The translations under genes were made by a program, and so were the position numbers. DNA of 64,000 nucleotides from contig FJOG01000018.1 of NCBI GenBank assembly GCA_900073065.1, positions 1,190,044-1,254,043 of the forward strand. The letters are read 5' to 3'. Positions within the stretch are counted from its first letter, which is position 1; each line of letters opens with the position of its first letter. This document shows, in pieces, positions 55,085-64,000 of the stretch. The notes below the pieces were generated by a model, which ran no database searches, was not told where the DNA came from, and was given only the letters and a program-made list of their open reading frames with translations. This DNA comes from Phialocephala subalpina. Taxonomy: Eukaryota; Ascomycota; Leotiomycetes; Helotiales; Mollisiaceae.

Positions 55085-57475
55085 CTAGATGGTAGACATC
55101 GTTCCAGTGACAGGAAATGGTGACATAGAGCCATCATTATAACATATGGACACTAACTCGAACTGTTTGCTTCTCTCGTCCGAACCTCGAGGCATCATCC
55201 GATCGTGGCTGGGAGCTTGACGAGAGTGAGCATTCGAAGCCAGTAAACATCTGAACCTCTGTCTCTCTGCCATCGTTCGTCTGGGATATTGAGCAGGATC
55301 GCTCAGAGGCAAACACACTGTGCAGGTGTGGCGGTTCGTCGACGTGAGGAGGAGGTAGGTCGATCAAATCCCGAGATTTGATGCTCGCAGATGCCAGGGG
55401 AGTTCACATGAAAGCAAAGAAACCCACCTAGAGCTTTGCAGAATGTTAAGTGTCAAGAGCGTCGACTTTCTTTGACAGATAGCCGGTGCCTAGGTAGAAA
55501 GTCAATTCGAGGAGACGACATGAATCGCATGTTGTCCGCCTGCCATCGAGAGCTTCTGCCCACCTCCTTAATACGTTTAAGAGTTTAGATTGGCATTGTG
55601 TTTGCTCGCCGGCCTTTAGCAGGCCCTTCGTCATCTGAACAGTCTCATCTAGGGGTGTTGAGGGTAGGGTAGTGCGATCTGGTCAATTGATGTCTCAGTT
55701 CCGTACTGACATTGCCTCGAAGAATGGCAGGTTTCGATTGAAAGTACCCAAAGGTATGCGGTAGTCGTCCATCAACCAAAATGTTTGCGCAATAGATCGC
55801 TTTGTGTGCAGAGAGTTTGGGCGTGTTTGTTGTGAGGTGTGGGAAGGAAAGGAAAGTGTTTCTGCGGTAGCTCCTTGTTTATTACACACCCGAACCTCCC
55901 TGTCCCGCAGCTTCCAGCTTCCTTGTTGTTTCATGTGAGCGATTCAATAAATCTGCAGGAACACAGAGATCGAGAGCAGATGAAGGTAAAGCAACAAAAT
56001 CTACACTAGTCCAGTCTTATGCTATACAAAGGGGTGTTATTCTTTTCCAATTCTGCAGCGTGCAAACGATCGGTTCGGGTGTGTTAATGGCTTGAAGAAT
56101 CTGCCAGCAGGACCGGTCTCGGCAGCGGGTGAGACAGTTGACTCGCACGAAATGTCGAAAGATACTACCGAATATCTCAAGATAGCAAGTGTTCACTTCA
56201 TACTAACTAAGAGGATGCTTTACAAAGCCAAGGGGGGTGGGCTTGCATGTTGCGCTTGGGATCAAGCCTCAAGTCAGATCATCCAGGACAGTTGGCTGAA
56301 TTTCATTACCTCATGTTCTCATGTTCTTTCCGTCTGTTTATTTCTTGGGGTGTTTTCTAGCTCTTCCTGTGATACGATATAAGCTACATTTGATGTTTTG
56401 AAGGAGATGCACTGGAAGTAAAATCGCAACGACGCGTATGCTTCCTTCCTAGTTTACAAGCTGTGTGTCCATCACTCCATATTGCCTCAGCTTTTGTGAG
56501 AAAACGAGATTGTACATTGAGTACGATGCAAGCAGCAACACAGGATATTTGAAAATGTCTTCCAACAGCGGGAGAAGGCTCCCACGGCGCAGCCCGATCT
56601 AGGATGAAGTCCCCAGACCTCTCGGCTAACCCCTGAATCTGACCCGCCACCAACATGCAGAACACCATCACGTCCAACCAACACATTTTGCTGGTCCATA
56701 TCTCCAACATACGCAATGAATTCCGAAAGGAAGTTACCGACTTCTAAATCCCCAGAGTTTCGAAAATCCCCGCACACCAGCTAACCGCAAAGGAGGTGCT
56801 TTCTTTGCATACCACTTGGACAATACACGATAGTTGAGAGCTGCAAGATGTGCAGGTGTAGACAGTAACTACATACAGGCAACAGGATTCACCTTCCACT
56901 ACTACACATCGTCAGTTGTCCACGTGATCTTAGACTTCTAGCTATTGTCGATCGTTCACCTTTCGTTCACCCTAAGACGGATGCCATTATTCACCTTCAC
57001 ACGTTCGGGCTGAGGCGTCTTCGGAAGGTCATTCGATTTCAAAATGTCAACGCAGTAAAGGTAATTAGTCAAAAAATTCGACATTAATATTAACCTCCGA
57101 GATAGACAACAAGCGGCATAATGACAAGCAACGAAACGCAGAGAAATAAAAAATACCAGAAGCTCCACCATTCTTGCAATTCCGGAATTTTCTTAGTTAT
57201 TCAAGCAACTTGGCCTCAGCACATCGCAACAAAGACTCCCAATCCGAATGAATCCCAACCCTTTCGCCAAGGCCGGCATGGGTTCCGCCCCGCTCCGTTC
57301 CGCTACGCTTCTTCCCGCCTCTTCCGCCTTATCTTGGTCTCCTCATCTGCGGTACATCGTGAGTTCAAAATTCGATCTCTTCCCACAGAAATTAATTCTG
57401 ACAGGTCAGACATGAAGTATCATTACATCTACACAATATCTATTCACAAGTTAAAATAAGGGGGTGTAAGTCACG
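55085..57475. other. Gene-poor region
   Basis: Unassigned minus frames at 55085-55318, 55695-55934 and 56487-56777 show no domains. No repeats recognised. The right end is the 3' flank of the FLC gene, or its last exon if the splice at 57687-57748 is used. Confidence 0.35.
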
Positions 57476-57744
57476 CTAGAAAATGCGCCAACAAGTCCAT
57501 CCTGAGAATACCGCCGGCCATGCTCTCTTTGATGTAAAATCAAATGTGCCGTCCCAATAAAAACTCCGTTCCGAAATGCTCCGCTTCCATTCTGATGCTT
57601 CGGGTTGATGTTCCGAAATTCTCCTCAAGTTTCCTTCCTTAAGAAGACGCCAAGACAATTTCCGATCACGAATAACCGGCTCCACGCTGCCAAGGGCTGT
57701 GTATAAGTCAGCGACAATCAACACAGACGAAGCAGAATGGAAGC

Positions 57745-59943
57745 TTACCTATTCCCAGCCGGCCTATTACTATTCTGACTCTGACTCCTACTCGAAATAC
57801 TCGGACTCTCCACCCTCAATGCCCCCTGATTAACAAACCCCCCACCCCCCTGCCCCTCAGCATTCAACCTTGCCAACGTACCCTCACTACCCTGATACCC
57901 ATGACCCAACTTCTCATTCTCAATTGCCTGATGCGCCGGGCTCATATACGCCGGACTCTGCGGCGTCCCTGGAATACTTGACGAATCTCTATGATTCGCG
58001 TTTGAATAGGAATTGTTTTGATGATGGCGAGTCATGTCGGGATTGTTGAAGTTGCCGTATTCTTTGTCTAAATGGTCTTCGCCTCGTGCTGTTACGCCGA
58101 GGGACGCGAGTTCGGTTGATAACGCGGTTTGCGATTTGATGAATGAGGCGCGGTTGTCTGCCACGGGTTGGTAGTGCGTTTCTGGATCCTTTCGGATGAA
58201 TGACAGTGCTACTGCGAAGAGGACGACGAGGAGTAGGACGAGGGCGAAGACGACATTCATAATAAAGAAGATGACACCGACGACGCCGATGAGGAGACCA
58301 GGGCCGTTGAATACGTTGGTGAAGATTAGGAGGAAGATGGCGTTTAGGAAGTTGATGACGCAGATTGAGATGTTGATTCCGTTTGTTGTCTTGTCCATCC
58401 AGGGCTTGAGGACCGAGGCTCCGATGAGCGCGGCGGCTTCGATGATGATGAGGGCGATTGCTTGGGTGACGCCGCTCTTTTGTCCGAGACCGACGAATGC
58501 TGCCTTCACTAGGATATAGCCCAACGTTGGAGCGAGGTAAAAGTAAGATGAGGCTCTAAATTGGGTGTACAGAAAGCCCCATTTGTTCAACACGACGGCG
58601 TCGGCGTAGAACAAGTAAGCCGGAGTGTGATGTAGCTGCTGAGATCTTTTTGCGATTTGGAAGACTTTGAAAGCAGCAAAGCCAAGTGCTGCTGTCATTC
58701 CGAAGAAGAAGATCACAGCCAAGAAGATCTCAGCAGGAGAATCATTCTGAGTGAACTCCCAGAGGCTCAATAGCGCCATTGGAAGATAACCGATCAAGAT
58801 GACCCTGAAGATGACGCCTTTGAGAGTGGCACGCCAGTCGTTGCGGACAATGTGATAGAGATGGCTATTGCTCGTGATCCGGTTCTGTCGGATTGCCAGT
58901 TCGCAGACGGCTTTGAAAATGCCAACAACGAGCAAAGAAAAGATGACAAAGATGCAGTAGAAGGTCAAACTAGTGAAGAATAGGTTCGTTGGCTCCATAT
59001 TTTCGAGGTAGGCGACTCTGTCGATTCCAGTGACAATGTATTCGCCGCTCGCAGTGCTGGCAATTGTGGCGGATCGTTGGGATAGAGAGTGGGCTGCTTC
59101 AATGCTCCGTTTGGCAACCTGTACAGACTTGGTGCCCAAGGTGGTGAGGATGGTTGATGGGTGGCCACCAGTTGCAAGCTGATACCATGTTGCAAACTTC
59201 TGTAGGAAATGGACCTTGATGATTCCAAGGGACCAACTCATGTCTTGGGCCCATGCTTGCACGATTGGAGGAAGAGGGACCCCGCAGAGACCGATGATGG
59301 CGACGGCCTGGAAGTAGCTGAAAAGTGATAGGGCATACAGCATCATATGCGCAGCAGTATTGGTATATCCAAGAGCGGACACAAGTGCCGAGGAAGCAAA
59401 ACCAATCAGAGCGATGATACCAGTAGCCCATCTTACTCCTACTTGGTTTACGGTCTTGAGATTTGAGATTCTCAAGCGTACACACGCCAGGCTGACCGTT
59501 GGAGCGGTTTTATCATACAAATAGACCGTAACAATTGCATCCAGGTCCGGAATTTGGTAGGCGATGCCTGGAATCCTGGAGATGAACGACGACGAGATGT
59601 TGGTGTACGTGGCGTCAAAACTGGTCTCGATCTGACTGAGAGGACAGAGGGTGGATAAGCCCAGTGTGCATGGATCCAGAGTTTCCCTGAGGAAGGTGTA
59701 GCCATATACGGAGGCATGGACTTCAAACGTGACGTTCCCCGTCACGTCAGAATTTCCGTTCACATTGATGGACAACGTCTTGTTGTCTGGCGTGAAGACG
59801 ATGTTGAACAGACTCGACGTGAAGGACGAGTTGGTTTGGCACACATCCAGGGACGATGACGCGAAGACTCGATCGGCTGAGACAGCCGGTATCAGAAGAG
59901 CGAGTGCCACGGATACCCGTGAGAGCGTGGAGCAGAGCCGCAT
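57745..59943 (-). CDS. FLC family TRP-like membrane protein (ML-like plus TRP domain)
   Basis: One long exon, 732 residues. Signal peptide 1-23 (ALALLIPAVSA-D). Residues about 24-165 are the ML-like lumenal domain (SSSLDVCQTNSSFTSS, FNIVFTPDNKTLSINVNG, LDPCTLGLSTLCPLSQI). From about 170 to 600, nine or so hydrophobic helices form the TRP-like region, with a large loop holding VQVAKRSIEAAHSLSQRSA. The Ser/Asn/Gln-rich cytosolic tail begins at about 610. Yeast Flc1-3 are ER/Golgi or plasma-membrane proteins linked to FAD transport, calcium and wall integrity; the same broad role is inferred. The stop TAA lies inside GTAAGC, an apparent splice donor, with a matching acceptor at 57687, so an alternative C-terminus may exist. 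The divergent GH76 gene shares the upstream region. Confidence 0.88.
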   Translation of the reverse strand: MRLCSTLSRVSVALALLIPAVSADRVFASSSLDVCQTNSSFTSSLFNIVFTPDNKTLSINVNGNSDVTGNVTFEVHASVYGYTFLRETLDPCTLGLSTLCPLSQIETSFDATYTNISSSFISRIPGIAYQIPDLDAIVTVYLYDKTAPTVSLACVRLRISNLKTVNQVGVRWATGIIALIGFASSALVSALGYTNTAAHMMLYALSLFSYFQAVAIIGLCGVPLPPIVQAWAQDMSWSLGIIKVHFLQKFATWYQLATGGHPSTILTTLGTKSVQVAKRSIEAAHSLSQRSATIASTASGEYIVTGIDRVAYLENMEPTNLFFTSLTFYCIFVIFSLLVVGIFKAVCELAIRQNRITSNSHLYHIVRNDWRATLKGVIFRVILIGYLPMALLSLWEFTQNDSPAEIFLAVIFFFGMTAALGFAAFKVFQIAKRSQQLHHTPAYLFYADAVVLNKWGFLYTQFRASSYFYLAPTLGYILVKAAFVGLGQKSGVTQAIALIIIEAAALIGASVLKPWMDKTTNGINISICVINFLNAIFLLIFTNVFNGPGLLIGVVGVIFFIMNVVFALVLLLVVLFAVALSFIRKDPETHYQPVADNRASFIKSQTALSTELASLGVTARGEDHLDKEYGNFNNPDMTRHHQNNSYSNANHRDSSSIPGTPQSPAYMSPAHQAIENEKLGHGYQGSEGTLARLNAEGQGGGGFVNQGALRVESPSISSRSQSQNSNRPAGNR

Positions 59944-60344
59944 CGTGAGCGTTGCTTATCTCGACGTTGGAGGTGGCGTGTTGGTCTGGAGATGGCGGGG
60001 GAAGAACCTGGCTCAGCGATCGAAAGACATCCAAGTGCAGCCTCGCCGTTCAGCGATGTTGATAACGAGTGTAGATGCGACGGTCGAATGTTCGCAACGT
60101 CTGCATGTGTTCTGGGGAAGAATTAAGCTTAAGGTACGTTCGATTCGACGTCGGATGGAATCAGGGGAAGTGCGTACGGACGGCTGATGGCGAAGGAGCT
60201 TATTTCCCTGGCACAGCCCCGATAAAACCCTGATCGCGCCCTGGACCATCTCGTATCCTCCAGACGCAGGGACAGCACAGGCGTCAGGCTGACCAACGAG
60301 ATGCGCGACCGCTACCAACTGTTCGTTTGGTGATTCGAGGGAAA
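59944..60344. promoter_or_regulatory. 5' flank of the FLC gene
   Basis: Upstream of the minus-strand FLC start and left of the tandem duplication. No gene seen. Confidence 0.45.
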
Positions 60345-60844
60345 TTACCTGGATGCTGCGCCGCGTCCCGAACAGGACTACGGTGGATGTCAGCAAACAT
60401 CCTGCTAGAGGCAACCCCGCGCTCCTTCGAGATTCTATCTCGTGAATGCGAGCGCGTACGAAGGCACTTGTTAAATAAAAACACGAGAGCACTCTCCCGC
60501 AGACCCCTGTAGCGCCGCTGAATCATTGCGGGTCAATTTCACGACCTCATCCTTCCGCCAGCCTTCCTTCCTTCATCAAAGTTCGCCATTCTCCTTACCT
60601 GGATGCTGCGCCGCGTCCCGAACAGGACTACGGTGGATGTCAGCAAACATCCTGCTAGAGGCAACCCCGCGCTCCTTCGAGATTCTATCTCGTGAATGCG
60701 AGCGCGTACGAAGGCACTTGTTAAATAAAAACACGAGAGCACTCTCCCGCAGACCCCTGTAGCGCCGCTGAATCATTGCGGGTCAATTTCACGACCTCAT
60801 CCTTCCGCCAGCCTTCCTTCCTTCATCAAAGTTCGCCATTCTCC
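60345..60844. repeat. Perfect 250-bp tandem duplication
   Basis: Copy 1 is 60345-60594, copy 2 is 60595-60844; by direct comparison they are identical base for base. The unit starts TTACCTGGATGCTGCGCCGC and ends GTTCGCCATTCTCC. It lies between divergent FLC and GH76 genes. Copy 2 ends exactly where GH76 coding similarity begins. Confidence 0.95.
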
Positions 60845-62443
60845 CAATCAAGTCGGTGGCAAGCACGATCGCCTATGACATGATGTCCTATTACAAAGGA
60901 AATGTATCAGGTCAAACTCCAGGATTGTTGCCAGGCCCTCCGCCAAATCCTTCCGTCACGAATGCAGGATATTTCTGGTGGGAAGCTGGTGGGATGTGAA
61001 TAATAATCTCTCCTCCTCTCCTTCACCCATCTAACAGTCAGCAGGTTCGGTTCTCTCATCGATTACTGGTACTATACCGGCGACTCGACGTATAATGACG
61101 TCGTGTTACAAGGTCTCCAGTTTCAGGTTGGGGAAAATAATGACTATCTGCCTCAAAATCAAACGAACGGCATGGGAAATGATGATCAGGGTAATTTCGA
61201 TTTCTACCGGATGCACGTGACGGCTGCTGACGTCGCCTGACCAGGCTTCTGGGGCATGAGTGCAATGACTGCAGCCGAGTTGAACTTTACGAACCCTCCT
61301 ACGGGTAAACCATCATGGCTCTCATTAGCTCAAGCAGTAAGTCTCAAATCTGAAAATCATTTCCCCCGGAGTGTCCAACGGAGGTACTTCCGGGTACTTG
61401 CATGTCTTGGCATCTAAATGTAGGTCTGAATATTTCGAAAATCGAGACTTACTTCGGCATAGGTACACAACACTCAGCAACAAAAACTCGATAATGTTTG
61501 CGGAGGAGGTATGAGATGGCAGGCGTACCAGTTTCTGAATGGGTACAACTACAAGAACTCCATCGCCAATGGATGTTACTTCAACATTGCAGCTCGACTC
61601 GCTCGATTCACTGGCAATGCCTCATATGCCACATCAGCTGAACAGACATGGGATTGGATGACATCAATCGGTCTCATATCTGACGACTACATGGTGTACG
61701 ACGGCACCGATTCCCTCACCAACTGCACCATTATCAACAAGGCACAATACTCCTACAATGCCGGCATCTTCCTCTTCGGAGCTGCAACCATGTACAACTA
61801 CGTAAGTCCACCTTTCCCTATCCCTTAAAATTCAATCCTGACTTCCCAGACAAATGGCGATGCAACCTGGGAAACTCGAGTAAACGGTCTCCTCGACGCG
61901 GCCATCTCCATCTTCTTCCCCGACGGCATCGGCAATGAACGAGCCTGCGAAGCCGTTCTCTCAAAATGCACCATCGACATGCTCTCCCTAAAATCCTACC
62001 TCATGCGCTGGATGGCCGCAACCACCAAACTCGCCCCCTTCACCTACGACCGCGTCATGGCAGTGCTGAAAACTTCCGCCGCTGCCGCAGCTCTCCAATG
62101 TTCCGGCTCACCAGCCGAACGACCAAATGGTCGAATGTGCGGTTTAAGCTGGAGTAAGAATAGTACTTGGGATGGAACGGCAGGGGTGGGGCAGCAGATG
62201 TGTGCACTGGAGGTTATTCAGAGTAATTTGATTCAGCAGGCGAGTGCGCCGTTGACGAGCAACACCGGAGGGACGAGTACGAGTGATCCGGGGGCGGGGA
62301 CGGGATCAGGATCTACTTCGGATCCGACCGTTGCGAAGCCGGCGACGGGGAAGGATAGGGTTGGGGCGGGGTTCTTGACTGCGTTTGTTACTATTGCGGT
62401 TATTGGGGGGTTGGCTTGGGTTAGTATTCCTGATGGGAAGTGA
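60845..62443 (+). CDS. GH76 mannan endo-1,6-alpha-mannosidase (DFG5/DCW1-type), 5' end not identified
   Basis: Exons: from at least 60847 to 60995, then 61045-61190, 61245-61336, 61463-61801 and 61850-62443. From the first in-frame ATG (60880) this gives 428 residues, but family similarity begins earlier ([19 protein letters not shown]) and no ATG or signal peptide precedes it. GH76 motifs: YWWEAG-type ([20 protein letters not shown]), a [12 protein letters not shown] segment carrying the acid loop [19 protein letters not shown] (catalytic DD), [20 protein letters not shown] and [14 protein letters not shown]. The C-terminus has a Gly/Ser/Thr-rich stalk and a hydrophobic end ([19 protein letters not shown]), a membrane or GPI-type signal. 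DFG5/DCW1 proteins are thought to attach GPI mannoproteins to the wall. The 3' four exons look intact. Confidence 0.85.
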
Positions 62444-63444
62444 GTGAGAGCATGGTGAGGGTTAATTGAAGTGGAGTTTGGGATTCTTGTATGGGTATTT
62501 TCGAATGGACGTTGCATCGTCGGATTGGGCGGCTCTCTGTTGTATTTCTGCTCTATTTTAAATTCAAGGTTTCAGCGTGGGACTAAAAGGGAGAGCGTTC
62601 ATGAAGTTCGTGTCGAGTTGGCGAGCAGATTGCATACTTCAACCCCGCATATTCACATCCTCTATCGCGACATCTTCTCGTCGTGGAAACTGAAAACTTC
62701 CTTCGTTCAAGCTGTATTTCTGAATGCAAGTTATTCTTAGAGGTCATGTAATCGGGTGAGAATTGTTGAAATATATTTAAACTTGAACGAGGTTACACCG
62801 CTTCCTTCGCTAAGCGGAATGGGGCTCGCTTGAGTTTTAGGAGAGAGGCTGAAAAGAGTCTGTGATGTTGGGTTGAGTGCAATTGGTATTCTTATGAGAT
62901 TCTTCAAGAGAAATTTTCCTTCATGGGTTTATTGTTGTCCTTATTTGCATTGCTGCTTTGTTTGAATTGCAAACATAAGAGAACGGGAGAGATGTCGAGG
63001 CCCGGAGTTCACCAATTGCATCAGAGGGATACTTTCAATTTCGAAACTTTTGTCACTTCTTCCTTAATCAGCAGTTTTCAAAGAACGACGGACAATAGAG
63101 CTTCCCAGGTTCTAGATTGAAGTTTGGAGGTAGCCAGGCTTGACAAAGTTGAACGAGTGTACTCGCTTGGTTTCAAGGGTCTCAGGGGCCAGAGTCATTC
63201 AAAGGAAATCGGACATTGGACTTTTCTGAGTGTAGATATATGATACCTGAACAAGATGAGTCGAGGTGTCCGTTTTCTATGAGCTGAAGATCCAAGTAGG
63301 GGAGGTATAGCTTCTAAAGGGATAGTGTGCACGTTAGTCGGATAGGGTGATGCAATTTCGATCTCCCAGCCTTGCTAGGGCAATTAAAAGGCACGTATCG
63401 CTAGGCTAAAGAGTTGGATAGACTCCAGGTCTTGAATTTGACTC
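62444..63444. other. 3' flank, no supported gene
   Basis: A 65-codon plus frame at 62923 begins with a hydrophobic stretch (MGLLLSLFALLLCLNCKHKR) but then lacks features; not called. Otherwise nothing. Confidence 0.4.
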
Positions 63445-63660
63445 TTTCTGAATGTTCCCAGACATCTGGGATATTCCCGAAGGATTCCGGATAGCATCCG
63501 GATGAAATCTGCACACGAGAATCAAATTTCTGAATGTCCTCAGGCTTCTAGGACATTTTTGTATCAAGTGCTATAGTCCGACAAGTTTCGGGTAGAATTT
63601 AGGCCTTAAGCACCTCTTTTTAAATGTCCCCAGATTTCAGGGATGTTTTCAAAGCAATTC
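63445..63660. repeat. Degenerate tandem repeat with internal short inverted repeats, three units
   Basis: Units near 63445, 63527 and 63617 read TTTCTGAATGTTCCCAGACA, TTTCTGAATGTCCTCAGGCT and TTTTTAAATGTCCCCAGATT, each followed by a complementary block (TCTGGGA, TCTAGGA, TCAGGGA), i.e. a small hairpin TCCCAGA..TCTGGGA. Period about 82-90 bp. Confidence 0.55.
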
Positions 63661-64000
63661 TAGAGGCTTTCCAGGTGGCGCGGGGCGCGAAGTAGAAGAT
63701 TTTGGCCTTGTTGGAGGGTCATGATAATCGCCAGTGGAGACTCGTGAAAATTCGTCCTGGAATGTTCCAGCTTGTAGGGAGATTGAGAAGTGTTGAATGT
63801 AAGAGAACAGTGCGATACCACGTGACCTTGGCTTTGATTACTGCTCTGTCCACGCTCCGGACTCTACCTGAAGAGATGCAATTAATGGTCGGCAAGCAGG
63901 GCTGAATATACCGCGAGTTTTCGTTATACGGGTAGCCTCCGGAGTTGGTGGGAATCCTCTGGTACGAACACAGTAATAATCACCGCTGCTCCGTGCTTGT
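63661..64000. other. Right end of window, no supported gene
   Basis: A 67-codon plus frame at 63702-63905 has no recognisable domain. Nothing else seen. Confidence 0.35.

Noticed and set aside
62923..63120. Small frame beginning with a signal-like MGLLLSLFALLLCLNC
   Set aside because: After the hydrophobic start there are no cysteine pattern, repeats or known motifs, and no supporting paralogue; could be chance in a T/G-rich tract.

Overview
The window is from a filamentous ascomycete. The sequence shows short (43-103 bp) GT-AG introns with CTGAC/CTAAC branch-point motifs, monocistronic genes on both strands, and families typical of Pezizomycotina: 2EXR proteins, a CBM1-expansin (swollenin), an FLC/TRP-like membrane protein, a GH76 mannanase, arylamine N-acetyltransferase and a Utp16-type protein. 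The local cluster of 2EXR genes and the plant-wall enzyme suggest a Leotiomycetes/Helotiales-like plant-associated or saprotrophic fungus; that placement is inference. There is no bacterial, plasmid or organellar signature, and I recognised no tRNA, rRNA or CRISPR.

Layout. 0-2.4 kb: the 3' end of a single-pass surface-type protein and an arylamine N-acetyltransferase. 3.4-10.6 kb: a minus-strand cluster of four 2EXR loci, in the order broken, intact, broken, intact. 13.6-15.5 kb: PNGase A-like amidase. 18.6-19.4 kb: NC2-alpha/Bur6 transcription regulator. 21.4-22.4 kb: two tandem 61-residue cysteine-rich proteins. 23.0-24.7 kb: swollenin. 25.9-28.6 kb: a divergent pair, a mitochondrial TPR/Sel1-like protein and a U3-snoRNP (Utp16) protein. 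28.9-44.0 kb: an accessory block dominated by decay, with a protease fragment, a 408-bp MITE, several minus-strand exon relics, a 326-N gap, degenerate tandem repeats, one apparently intact 101-residue cysteine-rich gene and a broken acyl-CoA oxidase. 44.3-50.8 kb: alpha/beta hydrolase, RING/RS-domain protein and C2H2 zinc-finger gene. 51-57.4 kb: gene-poor with relics. 57.7-62.4 kb: an FLC-type TRP-like protein diverging from a GH76 mannanase, separated by a perfect 250-bp tandem duplication.

Genes with related jobs: swollenin (plant cellulose loosening), GH76 and FLC (fungal wall and membrane), and PNGase A (N-glycan release) are secretory-pathway products. NC2-alpha, Utp16 and the RING/RS protein are nuclear expression machinery. 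No biosynthetic cluster or obvious operon-like system is present. The most unusual signals are a family of tiny seven-cysteine proteins, a row of decayed secreted-type gene copies whose alignment argues that the N-gap hides no unique sequence, and several possible splice-dependent protein variants.
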